A stretch of 40,492 nt of DNA from an uncultured Bacteroidales bacterium (lineage in GTDB: Bacteria > Bacteroidota > Bacteroidia > Bacteroidales > Muribaculaceae): assembly GCA_900544535.1 (NCBI GenBank), contig UQVH01000024.1, positions 1 through 40,492 of the forward strand, in the 5' to 3' direction. Shown here piece by piece: positions 16,582 through 25,629 of the stretch. Under the pieces are notes generated by a model, which did no database searches, was not told where the DNA came from, and was given only the letters and a program-made list of their open reading frames with translations. Position numbers and translations under genes: made by a program. Within the stretch, counting starts at the first letter, position 1, and every line of letters begins with the position of its first letter.

Positions 16582-18129
16582 ATGAGATTATCAAAATATA
16601 TCCTTTTCGGTGCCATCGCTGTCTCCGCGCCCGCTTTCACAGCCTGCGTAGGCGATCTTGATGTCGAGCCGGAAAACCCGACAACCCAGACTGAAATCAA
16701 AAGCAAGGAAGACCTCTTCAACGAGCTTGGCGGCGTTTACGGCGGCCTCGTTTTCGAAGGCGGTATCACCGTTGACGACGGCGGTGCGGGTGTCTACACC
16801 CGTCAGCTCTGGAACATCCAGGAACTCTGCACCGACGAATCCCTCATCGGAACAAACTGGGATGACGCCGGCGTCCACGAACTCGTCTACTCGACCTGGT
16901 CGACCGACAACCACTGGCTCTACGAGTGCTTCTCGCGCTTCAACTACCAGATCTCGATTGCCAACCAGTTCCTGCGCGATCTCCACAAACATGCAGGTAT
17001 GCTCGACGACGAAACCGGATCACTCTCAGCCAAGACTCTTGAAGCCGAGGCCCGCACTATCCGCGCACTTTCTTACTACCACATGATCGACGTCTTCGGC
17101 AAAGGCCCCTGGACCACCGAAAATTCTCCTATCGCTGTAACTCCTCCCACCTATGACCGCAAGCAGCTCTTCGAGGCTGTTGTCGCTGATCTCAAAGAGG
17201 TAGTCGACGATCTCGTGCCCGCGGCACAGCAGATCTACGGCCGTGTTTCACGCGAGGCCGGTTACATGCTTCTCGCCAAGCTCTACCTCAACGCCGAAGT
17301 CTACACCGGCGAGGGCAAATGGCAGGAATGTGCCAACGCCTGCAACGAGATCCGCAAGACCATCGACAACCTTGCTCCGACCTACAAATATCTCTTCTGC
17401 GCCACCAACGACAAGTATGTCGGCAACGGTGAAATCATCTGGGGCATTCCTCAGGACGGTACCACTCTCACCACCTACGGCGGCACAACCTATCTGTCGG
17501 GCGGCAGCTACCGCGGCGACTCCGATCTGCTCAAGACCCTCGGCGTAGCAGTTTCGGGCTGGGCCGGTCCGCGTGTCCGTCAGGAACTCGCCGAAGCATT
17601 CGAGGACGGTGACAACCGCCGCCTCATCTACGAAGGCGACTACACTGCCAAAATCGAGAATCTCGGCGATCAGACTCAGGGATACATGTGCATCAAATAT
17701 GTCTACACCCCCGAAACCGACTACAAGAACGAGGCTCAGGATGCTCCTTACTGCAACACAGTCTTCAACCCCACCGACTATCCCCTCTTCCGTCTTGCCG
17801 ACGTTTATCTCATGCTTGCCGAATGTGAGCTTCATCAGGCCACCGGCTGCAACGGCGCCGAGATGCTGAGCCGCGTCCGCCAGCGCGCCGGTCTCTCCAG
17901 AGTCAGCAGCTATACCGCCGACGATCTCCTCCGCGAACGTCTCTGCGAACTTTACTGGGAGGGCCACCGTCGCTCCGACCTTGTCCGCTTCGGCAAATTC
18001 GCCGGTTCGGCATATGTATGGTCATGGAAAGGCGGCTCTGCCGAAGGCTCAGGCAACCAGAGCTACCGCAATCTCTATTGCATTCCGACCCAGTTCGTAT
18101 CCACACTCGGTCAGAACGACGGCTATTAA
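16582..18129 (+). CDS. SusD/RagB-family surface glycan-binding lipoprotein
   Basis: A 515-residue lipoprotein that forms the lid of the SusC barrel and captures glycans. The lipobox ends at C22 (AFTAC), followed by VGDLDVEPEN. SusD hallmarks are the N-terminal helical repeat region with AEARTIRALSYYHMIDVFGKGPW (about 151-173), RLADVYLMLAECELHQATG and the C-terminal LLRERLCELYWEGHRRSDLVRFGKF. It starts 33 bp after susC. The NH2-terminal part has an additional Gly-rich segment (LVFEGGITVDDGGAG). Confidence 0.96.
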   Translation: MRLSKYILFGAIAVSAPAFTACVGDLDVEPENPTTQTEIKSKEDLFNELGGVYGGLVFEGGITVDDGGAGVYTRQLWNIQELCTDESLIGTNWDDAGVHELVYSTWSTDNHWLYECFSRFNYQISIANQFLRDLHKHAGMLDDETGSLSAKTLEAEARTIRALSYYHMIDVFGKGPWTTENSPIAVTPPTYDRKQLFEAVVADLKEVVDDLVPAAQQIYGRVSREAGYMLLAKLYLNAEVYTGEGKWQECANACNEIRKTIDNLAPTYKYLFCATNDKYVGNGEIIWGIPQDGTTLTTYGGTTYLSGGSYRGDSDLLKTLGVAVSGWAGPRVRQELAEAFEDGDNRRLIYEGDYTAKIENLGDQTQGYMCIKYVYTPETDYKNEAQDAPYCNTVFNPTDYPLFRLADVYLMLAECELHQATGCNGAEMLSRVRQRAGLSRVSSYTADDLLRERLCELYWEGHRRSDLVRFGKFAGSAYVWSWKGGSAEGSGNQSYRNLYCIPTQFVSTLGQNDGY

Positions 18130-18150
18130 TATCTTAATATGATCTTATCA

Positions 18151-19422
18151 ATGAAAAAGTTATATATTTTAGCATCACTCGCAGTAGCCGCCACCGCTTT
18201 CACTTCGTGCGAAGACGACAAAGAACCGGTCTACACTGCACCTGCTGAAAAAGTCATCACTCTTTCAGCTCCCGTTGAGGAGAACATTGTCCTCGCTCCC
18301 GGCGAGGTGGTCAAACTCACCGCTTCAAAACCTGACTACGGTGTGTCGCTCGTCACCACCTACTCTGTCGACCTCACCCTCGCCGATGAATTCGTAGAGG
18401 CTGATCCCGAAGCAGGTATCGAGGCAAACTACCTCACCATAAAGCCCAAGCAACCCACCAAGTCCGAGATCGAACTTGATGACAAGGACGTGACCACCGC
18501 AATCTGCAAGCTCCTCGGCTACAACGCTTATGTCGAATATCCGAAAGAGGGCATCGCTCCTCTGAATGTCACTCTCCGCGCCAACGCAAGCATTCCCTCG
18601 ATCGCATCGAGCGACTGCGTGTCAAATGACGTGGTTCTCAAATCAGTGACACCCTACAACCCCTTCCCGAAAGTTCCCGGTTACTGCTACATGGTCGGAA
18701 CAAATACCAATTGGGCAGCGCCTGATGCCGGCAGCGCCGCAACATACAAAAATTGGAGCATCGAAGAAACCGGCGTAGGTACCAACATCTACATCGGATC
18801 GCTCAATGTACCGGCAGGCGAACAATATTTCCGCTTCTATACTGAACTTACAGGTTGGAACGGTAAATGTATCGGCACTCCTTCAGGAGGTAATGAACTC
18901 ATTACATTCACCGACACCGAGACCAATGTACCCACAGCTTACACTCAGGGCTGCTACATGACGGACGCAAGTTGGGAAGGCGGCGATGTAACTTTCACCA
19001 TCGACCTTACTGACGCAGACAATCCGAAACTCTCAGTCAAGAAGGGCGAATACCTGAAAGAGACATACGTCTATCTGATCGGAACTCCCAACAACTGGAC
19101 CGGTCCTCTGCCTGAAAACGAAAAGGCTCTTGAAGCATGGCGCCTGGTGGATCGCGGCGGAACTGGTATCTACTCAGCTACATTCGATGTAAAGAAAATC
19201 GAAGGCGATGTCTACTTCCGCGTATATCCGGAACTTACCGGCTGGGGAGCTACACCATATGCTGCAATCGAAGCCGGTGACAAGAATGTCGACATGACAC
19301 TCGGAACCGCCTACAACTATGTTGAAGGCGAAGGCTGCTGGACATTCCCTTGGGACGGCGGAATGCTTACCTTTACGCTTGACACCAATGCCGGAACAAT
19401 GACAGTCAAAGCCGCCGAATAA
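18151..19422 (+). CDS. SusE/SusF-like surface glycan-binding lipoprotein
   Basis: A 423-residue lipoprotein; I start at ATG 18151 (MKKLYIL), because the upstream in-frame ATG at 18139 only adds MILS before a normal signal peptide. C20 is the lipid anchor (AFTSC), followed by EDDKE, an acidic stretch of the kind that directs lipoproteins to the cell surface in Bacteroidetes. An N-terminal SusE-type Ig-like domain is followed by two similar modules beginning YMVGTNTNW and YLIGTPNNW, each with a FRxYxELTGW element, as in the starch-binding modules of SusE/SusF. Binding specificity is inferred only loosely. It is the last gene of the susCDE run, 21 bp after susD. Confidence 0.85.
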   Translation: MKKLYILASLAVAATAFTSCEDDKEPVYTAPAEKVITLSAPVEENIVLAPGEVVKLTASKPDYGVSLVTTYSVDLTLADEFVEADPEAGIEANYLTIKPKQPTKSEIELDDKDVTTAICKLLGYNAYVEYPKEGIAPLNVTLRANASIPSIASSDCVSNDVVLKSVTPYNPFPKVPGYCYMVGTNTNWAAPDAGSAATYKNWSIEETGVGTNIYIGSLNVPAGEQYFRFYTELTGWNGKCIGTPSGGNELITFTDTETNVPTAYTQGCYMTDASWEGGDVTFTIDLTDADNPKLSVKKGEYLKETYVYLIGTPNNWTGPLPENEKALEAWRLVDRGGTGIYSATFDVKKIEGDVYFRVYPELTGWGATPYAAIEAGDKNVDMTLGTAYNYVEGEGCWTFPWDGGMLTFTLDTNAGTMTVKAAE

Positions 19423-19467
19423 TCCGTGGCTGAGGAAATTCCAACGACCCCTTATTTCAATCTCAGC

Positions 19468-19509
19468 GCCGCCCGGTCCGCCCCCTCCCAAGGGGAAAGG
19501 CCGGGCGGC
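19468..19509 (+). terminator. Terminator after susE-like gene
   Basis: GCCGCCCGG (19468-19476) pairs perfectly with CCGGGCGGC (19501-19509). A further CCCC/GGGG pairing lies inside, and CATATTTTCT follows. It lies 45 bp after the stop codon. Confidence 0.7.
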
Positions 19510-19543
19510 CATATTTTCTGATTACGTAAGCGGATAAAACTTA

Positions 19544-19576
19544 CGGGCCGGATCTCCGCGATGGAGATCGGGCCCG
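19544..19576 (-). terminator. Terminator after the GH28 gene
   Basis: CGGGCC then GATCTCC pair with GGAGATC then GGCCCG around a 5-nt loop, with one G-G mismatch. On the minus strand the stem is followed by TAAGTTTTATCC. It lies 26 bp past the GH28 stop and faces the susE terminator. Confidence 0.6.
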
Positions 19577-19602
19577 CATGTTATATAGAGGAATGTTTCA
19601 GC

Positions 19603-21048
19603 TTATTTCAGAGGCTGAAGCGTTCCGCTGTTGATTTTGAGGTTCGGGAAACTTACGTTTGCAGCCTGACCCTTGAGGAGGAAAGCTCCGTCGGTCACGC
19701 CGTCGAACGCCGAGTTTTTGACCTCGATGTTGTAGACGTTGCAGATGTCGTCGAAACCGTCGATGCGCACACCGTATTTGCTCTTGCGGCAGTTGACATT
19801 GTCGAGATAGACATTGCGCACCGTGGGGTTGAAATCGCGCTGGCAGACTTCGCGCTGTTCGTAGACGAGATTGATTTTCAGCACGGCTTCCTTGCACTGG
19901 CCGACTTCGACGTTGCGGACATAGATGTCCTCGATCACGCCGCCGCGGCAGTTGTTGGTCTTGATGCGGATCACACGGTCGAGTTCAGGGCTGTCCATCT
20001 CGCAGTTCTCCACGAAGAGATTGCGGAAGCCGCCTGAGATCTCGCTGCCGACAACCACGCCTCCGTGGCCGTTTTTCATCTTGCAGTTGCGGACGATGAT
20101 ATTCTCCGATGGGATGTTGGCGGTGCGTCCGTCGCGGTTGCGGCCGCTCTTGATTGCGATGCAGTCGTCGCCGGTGTCGAAATAGCAGCGTTCGATCAGC
20201 ACGTTCTTGCATGATTCGGGGTCACAGCCGTCGCCGTTGGGGCCGTCGTTCTGAATGTGGACGCCGCGCACCGTAAGGTTTTCGCAAAGTAGCGGGTGGA
20301 TCACCCAGAACGGTGAGCGGAGCAGGGTTACATCTTCGATCAGCACGTTCTTGCACTTGACAGGGTTGACGAGCTGCACACGCATACCGTAGCCGTCGCC
20401 CATGCGGCGCTCTTCTACGGGCACACCCTTCTCATTCCATTCCATCAGCAACGGACGGCCGATGCGCTGCGAGATGATCCCCTTACCGTCTTCCCAGCCG
20501 TAGCTCTTGGCACCGCACATGCGCCACCAGTTTTCGATCTCGGCGCCGCCGTCGATCGTGCCCTTGCCGGTGATGGCGATGTTCTCCTGCTCGTAGGCAT
20601 AGATCATAGGCTGATAGTTGTAGCAGTCCATGCCCTCCCAGCGGGTGCGCACGAGGGGATATTCTTTCAGATCGGGAGTGAAGAGCAGAGTGGCGCCCTC
20701 TTCGAGATAGAGATTGACGTTGCTCTTGAGAGTGATGGGGCCTGTCAGCCATGTTCCGGCGGGGATCACAACGCGGCCGCCGCCTTCGCGTGAGCAGCGG
20801 TCGATCACCTTGTTGATGAGCTGGGTGTAGAGATAGCCCTTTGTCTTGGACTTCTTGCCGTACTTGAAGATAGGATAGTCCTTTTCTCTGAATTCCGGAG
20901 CCTTGATCGATTTCTCGATTTCGGGATAGAGTTCGGCCCAGGCTTTGGCCGCGGGATCGGGCGCCTGACCCTTTTTCTGTGCCTGAGCGGGCACACTGAC
21001 AAATGCCAGTGCAAGCGCCAGTGCAAGCAAAGTTCTTTTCATGGTCAT
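19603..21048 (-). CDS. GH28 family polygalacturonase-like pectinase, secreted
   Basis: A 481-residue glycoside hydrolase family 28 protein, a right-handed beta-helix that cleaves galacturonic-acid linkages in pectin. A signal peptide spans about 1-23 (cut near AQAQ). The catalytic set is complete: D273/D276 in NGDGCDPESC (271-280), D294 and D295 in DTGDDC, H328 in NGHGG and RIK at 361-363. The start may be ATG 21048 (MTMKR) or 21042 (MKR). It has its own promoter and is convergent with susCDE, so it may serve the same glycan or be independent. Homogalacturonan versus rhamnogalacturonan cannot be decided from the sequence. Confidence 0.93.
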   Translation of the reverse strand: MTMKRTLLALALALAFVSVPAQAQKKGQAPDPAAKAWAELYPEIEKSIKAPEFREKDYPIFKYGKKSKTKGYLYTQLINKVIDRCSREGGGRVVIPAGTWLTGPITLKSNVNLYLEEGATLLFTPDLKEYPLVRTRWEGMDCYNYQPMIYAYEQENIAITGKGTIDGGAEIENWWRMCGAKSYGWEDGKGIISQRIGRPLLMEWNEKGVPVEERRMGDGYGMRVQLVNPVKCKNVLIEDVTLLRSPFWVIHPLLCENLTVRGVHIQNDGPNGDGCDPESCKNVLIERCYFDTGDDCIAIKSGRNRDGRTANIPSENIIVRNCKMKNGHGGVVVGSEISGGFRNLFVENCEMDSPELDRVIRIKTNNCRGGVIEDIYVRNVEVGQCKEAVLKINLVYEQREVCQRDFNPTVRNVYLDNVNCRKSKYGVRIDGFDDICNVYNIEVKNSAFDGVTDGAFLLKGQAANVSFPNLKINSGTLQPLK

Positions 21049-21082
21049 ATTTTTTAATTAAGAGTGAAACATGATTGCCTGA

Positions 21083-21112
21083 CAAAGTTACTCAGAAATA
21101 CCCACAATACAA
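21083..21112 (-). promoter_or_regulatory. Promoter of the GH28 gene
   Basis: On the minus strand TTG (21112 to 21110) and TAACTTTG (21090 to 21083) are spaced by 19 bp, an excellent match. The -7 box lies 35 bp from the start codon. Confidence 0.75.
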
Positions 21113-21162
21113 AATCCGCGTCTTTTTTCATCTATCATGCAGGGATTTAGAAAATTTTTTCT

Positions 21163-21170
21163 TACCTTTG
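21163..21170 (+). promoter_or_regulatory. Probable -7 box of the glycogen genes
   Basis: TACCTTTG lies 38 bp before the glycogen synthase start codon. No exact TTG lies about 20 bp upstream; the region is T-rich. It would transcribe glycogen synthase and phosphorylase together. Confidence 0.55.
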
Positions 21171-21207
21171 CAGCCTGAAACGAAAAACTACATAGTAATT
21201 TTTAAGA

Positions 21208-22920
21208 ATGGACAAAACACCTGCTGTACCACAGGTCGACCTCCTCTTCGAAGTAAGTTGGGAGGTATGTAACAAGATTGGCGGCATATACACAGTCTTG
21301 TCCACGAAGGCCAAAACCCTTCAAAAACAGTTCAAGGATAAGACCGTATTCATCGGCCCCGACGTCTGGACGGCCGAAAATCCATCTCCATGGTTTTCTG
21401 AATGCAAGGTCGCCGGACTTTCAGACTGGGCGGCCAATGCCATACTCCCTGACGGAGTCAGCGTGAGGATCGGACGATGGGAGATTCCGGGACAACCGAT
21501 TGCCGTTCTTGTCAGATTCGACGGCATGTATGACGTTAAAAATGAATTTTATGGCGAAATGTGGAATCGCTTCGGAGTTGATTCGCTCCACGCCTACGGC
21601 GATTATGACGAAGGCTGTGCTTTTGCCCACGCCGCCGGAATCGTCATTGAATCAATAATTAAATACGGCTTCGGGCTTCCTCAGCAGCCTGCGGGGAAAC
21701 GCGGACGCAAAAAGCAGCCCCGCATCGTGGCCCATTTCGACGAATGGACTACCGGCATGGGACTTCTCTATGTCCGCTGGAAGCTCCCGAAAGTTGGAAC
21801 CGTATTCACAACCCACGCCACAAGCATCGGCCGCAGCATCTGCGGCAACAACAAGCCTCTTTACGACTATCTCAAAGGCTACAACGGCGACCAGATGGCC
21901 CGTGAGCTGAACATGGAGGCAAAGCATTCCCTTGAAAAAGCCGCGGCACATGCCGCCGACGCCTTCACGACCGTGAGCGAGATCACCGCCGCCGAGTGCG
22001 AGCAGCTCCTTGAGCGCCGCCCCGACGTAGTGACACCCAACGGATTCGAGAAAAACTTCGTGCCTTCGGCTTCAAAACTGCCCGACGCCCGCAAGGCTGC
22101 CCGTGACAGAATGATTGCCGTAGCTTCGGCTCTCACCGGCAAAAAAGCTGATCCTAACGCATTTATCGTCATTTCAAGCGGCCGCTGCGAATACCGCAAC
22201 AAAGGTCTCGATCTTTTCCTCGACGTCTGCGACGAACTCAAGCGCTGCAAACCCGCGCGCAATGTCATCGCTTTCGTGATGGTTCCCGCGTGGCCCAAAG
22301 AAGCCCGTGCCGATCTGGCCGCAAGGCTTGCCGACGTTGAAAAATCACCCCTTGTCAATGACGAAAATCCGCTTCCGGAACCCGTCCTGACACATTGGCT
22401 CAACAATCCGGACTCTGACGCAGTCATCTGCCGTATCCGCCAGTTGGGATTCACTGATGTCGATCCGCGTGTGGAGGTGATCTACGTGCCCTGTTATCTC
22501 AACGGCACCGACGGCATCTTCAACATGAGCTATTACGATCTCCTTCCGGGCGCAGACGCCACCGTCTTCCCCTCTTATTACGAGCCATGGGGCTACACAC
22601 CGCTTGAAAGCGTGGCTTTCGGCGTCCCGACCGTGACTACCTCGCTCTCAGGCTTCGGACAATGGGTTCTCCGCGCGTTCGACAACTATTTCGACGAGTG
22701 CGGCGTTAACGTCATAGGCCGCGGCGACTCGAACTACCGTCCGGTTGTCGAAAACATAGCCCATTCGATCGAATATCTGACAGGAGTCGACGAAAAAGAA
22801 TACAAAAAAATCCGAAAGGCGGCGATGCACACGGCCTCGGAAGCCGCATGGCCGAATTTCATCCGATATTACGACACAGCCTATCAGTTAGCTCTCGAAA
22901 AAGCCGCCGGCAGAAAATGA
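21208..22920 (+). CDS. Glycogen synthase, GT3 (eukaryotic-like) family
   Basis: A 570-residue glycosyltransferase that adds glucose from a nucleotide sugar to glycogen. It resembles GT3, the fungal/animal glycogen synthase family, rather than bacterial GlgA (GT5): the N-terminus reads FEVSWEVCNKIGGIYTVLSTKAKTL, and the C-terminal donor-site motif FPSYYEPWGYTPLESVAFGVP is nearly that of yeast and animal enzymes. GT3-type synthases are established in Bacteroidetes. It is somewhat shorter than animal enzymes (about 700 aa), lacking their phospho-regulatory tails. The GlgP gene follows after 58 bp, pairing synthesis with breakdown. Confidence 0.9.
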   Translation: MDKTPAVPQVDLLFEVSWEVCNKIGGIYTVLSTKAKTLQKQFKDKTVFIGPDVWTAENPSPWFSECKVAGLSDWAANAILPDGVSVRIGRWEIPGQPIAVLVRFDGMYDVKNEFYGEMWNRFGVDSLHAYGDYDEGCAFAHAAGIVIESIIKYGFGLPQQPAGKRGRKKQPRIVAHFDEWTTGMGLLYVRWKLPKVGTVFTTHATSIGRSICGNNKPLYDYLKGYNGDQMARELNMEAKHSLEKAAAHAADAFTTVSEITAAECEQLLERRPDVVTPNGFEKNFVPSASKLPDARKAARDRMIAVASALTGKKADPNAFIVISSGRCEYRNKGLDLFLDVCDELKRCKPARNVIAFVMVPAWPKEARADLAARLADVEKSPLVNDENPLPEPVLTHWLNNPDSDAVICRIRQLGFTDVDPRVEVIYVPCYLNGTDGIFNMSYYDLLPGADATVFPSYYEPWGYTPLESVAFGVPTVTTSLSGFGQWVLRAFDNYFDECGVNVIGRGDSNYRPVVENIAHSIEYLTGVDEKEYKKIRKAAMHTASEAAWPNFIRYYDTAYQLALEKAAGRK

Positions 22921-22978
22921 CCGGAAATTCTGACAGGCTCACCGATAAAAAGTCAATATAATTTCAAATTCCAAGAAT

Positions 22979-25537
22979 ATGAAACTGCCCGTAAGCAAAA
23001 CCAATGCCCCCGTATGGCGCGACATCACCATAAAGTCTGTGCTCCCTGAGGCATTGAAACCCCTCGAAACACTCTCCCGCAACCTCTGGTGGGTATGGAA
23101 CAGCGCGGCCAAAAACCTCTTCCGTGATCTCGATCCCGATCTGTGGCGCGCAACCGGTGAAAACCCGGTAATGCTCCTTCAGCAACTCTCATCCGAGCGT
23201 CTTGATGAAGTAATGAACGACGCCGAGATGATGGCCCGTATCAAGAATGTATTCGCCATGTTCAATGACTACATGGCCAAACCGATGCGCAAGGACATTC
23301 CCTCGGTTTCCTACTTCTCGATGGAATACGGTCTCTGCAACTGTCTCAAGATTTATTCCGGTGGTCTCGGTGTCCTCGCAGGCGACTATATCAAGGAAGC
23401 TTCCGACAGCTGCGTGGACATGACCGCAATCGGCTTCCTCTACCGCTACGGCTACTTCACCCAGTCGCTGAGCGTAGACGGCCAGCAGATCGCCAACTAC
23501 GAGCCTCAGAACTTCAACCAGCTCCCCATCGAGCAGGTTACCGACGAAAACGGCCATCCGCTGATCCTCGAAGTCCCCTACCCCGGACGCATCATTTACA
23601 GCCACATCTGGCGCGTAAACGTCGGCCGCATGAAGCTCTATCTTCTCGACACCGACTTCGACATGAACAGCGAGTTTGACCGCTCGATCACACACCAGCT
23701 TTACGGCGGCGACTGGGAAAACCGCATCAAGCAGGAATACCTCCTCGGCATCGGCGGTGTGCTCGCCCTCAAAAAACTCGGCATCAACCACACCATCTAC
23801 CACGCCAACGAAGGCCATGCAGCCCTGCTCAACCTCCAGCGCCTCGTGGACTACGTGCAGTCAGGCCTTGACTTCAACACCGCTCTTGAGCTCGTGCGCT
23901 CTTCGAGCCTTTATACCGTCCACACTCCCGTGCCCGCAGGCCACGACTACTTCGACGAAGGTCTCGCCCACAAATATCTCAACGAGTTCCCCGGTCGCTT
24001 AGGCATCAGCTGGCAGGACCTCATGAACATGGGCCGCGAAAACCCCGACAGTCAGGACCGCTTCTCAATGAGCGTCTTCGCCCTCAACACCTGTCAGGAA
24101 GCCAACGGTGTAAGCTGGCTCCACGGCGAGGTTTCAAAGAAGATGTTTGCCGGTGTCTGGAAAGGCTATTCATGGGAAGAAAGCCACGTAGGCTACGTTA
24201 CCAACGGTGTCCACATGCCGACATGGGCCGCCAGCGAATGGAAAGCTTTCTACACCGATAAACTCGGCGAACAGGTGTTCGACCACCAGAGCGACCCCAA
24301 GGCCTGGGAAGGCATCTTCAAGGTTAAAGACGAGGAAATCTGGAATCTCCGCACCACGATGAAGAACAAGTTCATCAACTTCGTCAAGCGTGATTTCAAA
24401 GCCAAGTGGCTCGCTAACCAGGGCGATCCCTCCGCAGTTATCAAAATCCTTGAGAAAATCAACCCCAACGCGCTCATCATCGGCTTCGCCCGCCGCTTCG
24501 CCACTTACAAGCGCGCACACCTGCTCTTCACCGACCTCGACCGTCTGGCCCGCATCGTCAACAACGAGCAGTTCCCAGTACAGTTCATCTTCTCAGGCAA
24601 GGCACACCCCGCCGACGGCGCAGGCCAGGGCCTGATCAAGCGCATCATCGAGATTTCCCGTATGCCGCAGTTCCAGGGCAAGATCATCTTCCTTGAGGAC
24701 TACAACATGGTTGTCGCCAAGCGTCTCGTCACCGGTGTCGACATCTGGCTCAACACCCCGACCCGCCCGCTCGAAGCATCCGGTACATCCGGCGAAAAAG
24801 CCGAAATGAACGGCGTGCTCAACTTCTCGGTACTCGACGGATGGTGGTACGAAGGCTATCGCCTCGACGAGAAAGCCGGCTGGGCACTCACTGACAAGCG
24901 CACCTTCACCGACCAGAGCCAACAGGACAAACTCGACGCCGCAACCATCTACTCTATGCTCGAAAACGAGATTATCCCCCTCTACTTCGCAAAGAACTCG
25001 AAGGGCTATTCTCCCGAATGGATTCAGTATATCAAGCGTTCGATCGGCCACATCGCCCCGCAGTACACCATGCAGCGCATGATCGAAGACTATATTGACC
25101 GTTTCTATCGCCCCGAAGCACAGCGCTTCGACAAACTCTCGGCCAACGGCGACAAGCTTGCCAAGGAAATCGCCGCATGGAAAGAGAAAGTCGCAGCCGC
25201 ATGGGACGGAATCAAGGTTCTCGAAGTCACCACCAACGAAGATCTCAATCAGAACAACCACAGCGGTCAGCAATTTGTCACCACAGTCAAGATCGACGCC
25301 AACGGCCTCGCCGATGACCTCGGCCTTGAACTCGTCATCGACAAGGTACACGACAATCAAGAGAGCCGCGTAGGAACCCTTCCCTTCAAGATCGTAGCAA
25401 AGGAAGGAAACATCGTCACCTTCCAGCTTGAGGACAAACTCCGCGATCCGGGTGTCTTCCGCTACTCTTACCGTCTCTATCCCTCGAACCCGCTCCTGCC
25501 CCACCGTCAGGACTTCGCGTTCGTCCGCTGGATCTGA
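22979..25537 (+). CDS. glgP: Alpha-glucan (glycogen) phosphorylase, GT35
   Basis: An 852-residue PLP enzyme that releases glucose 1-phosphate from glycogen or maltodextrins. The PLP lysine is K607 in EASGTSGEK, aligned with the classical EASGTGNMK motif. Other landmarks are YFSMEYGL, YSGGLGVLAGDYIKEASD and FARRFATYKRAHLL. The variant motif and the N-terminal DUF3417-like segment (ETLSRNLWWVWN) place it in the bacterial alpha-glucan phosphorylase subgroup typical of Bacteroidetes. It is co-oriented with glycogen synthase, with a strong terminator 32 bp after the stop. Confidence 0.95.
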   Translation: MKLPVSKTNAPVWRDITIKSVLPEALKPLETLSRNLWWVWNSAAKNLFRDLDPDLWRATGENPVMLLQQLSSERLDEVMNDAEMMARIKNVFAMFNDYMAKPMRKDIPSVSYFSMEYGLCNCLKIYSGGLGVLAGDYIKEASDSCVDMTAIGFLYRYGYFTQSLSVDGQQIANYEPQNFNQLPIEQVTDENGHPLILEVPYPGRIIYSHIWRVNVGRMKLYLLDTDFDMNSEFDRSITHQLYGGDWENRIKQEYLLGIGGVLALKKLGINHTIYHANEGHAALLNLQRLVDYVQSGLDFNTALELVRSSSLYTVHTPVPAGHDYFDEGLAHKYLNEFPGRLGISWQDLMNMGRENPDSQDRFSMSVFALNTCQEANGVSWLHGEVSKKMFAGVWKGYSWEESHVGYVTNGVHMPTWAASEWKAFYTDKLGEQVFDHQSDPKAWEGIFKVKDEEIWNLRTTMKNKFINFVKRDFKAKWLANQGDPSAVIKILEKINPNALIIGFARRFATYKRAHLLFTDLDRLARIVNNEQFPVQFIFSGKAHPADGAGQGLIKRIIEISRMPQFQGKIIFLEDYNMVVAKRLVTGVDIWLNTPTRPLEASGTSGEKAEMNGVLNFSVLDGWWYEGYRLDEKAGWALTDKRTFTDQSQQDKLDAATIYSMLENEIIPLYFAKNSKGYSPEWIQYIKRSIGHIAPQYTMQRMIEDYIDRFYRPEAQRFDKLSANGDKLAKEIAAWKEKVAAAWDGIKVLEVTTNEDLNQNNHSGQQFVTTVKIDANGLADDLGLELVIDKVHDNQESRVGTLPFKIVAKEGNIVTFQLEDKLRDPGVFRYSYRLYPSNPLLPHRQDFAFVRWI

Positions 25538-25569
25538 TAATATCAGAACTGCCTGAAGGCATAATAAAA

Positions 25570-25612
25570 GAACCGGATATAAACACCGTCGGACAGTGTT
25601 TATATCCGGTTC
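25570..25612. terminator. Bidirectional terminator between glgP and araB
   Basis: A perfect 17-bp stem, GAACCGGATATAAACAC (25570-25586) with its complement at 25596-25612, and a 9-nt loop. It is flanked by AAAA on the left and TTTTT on the right, so it can end transcripts from both convergent genes. It is the strongest terminator in the window. Confidence 0.92.
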
Positions 25613-25629
25613 TTTTTATGCCATTAAGC

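Noticed and set aside
24593..25504. 303-codon minus-strand frame inside glgP
   Set aside because: Antisense shadow of glgP with Val/Glu/Asp-rich composition.
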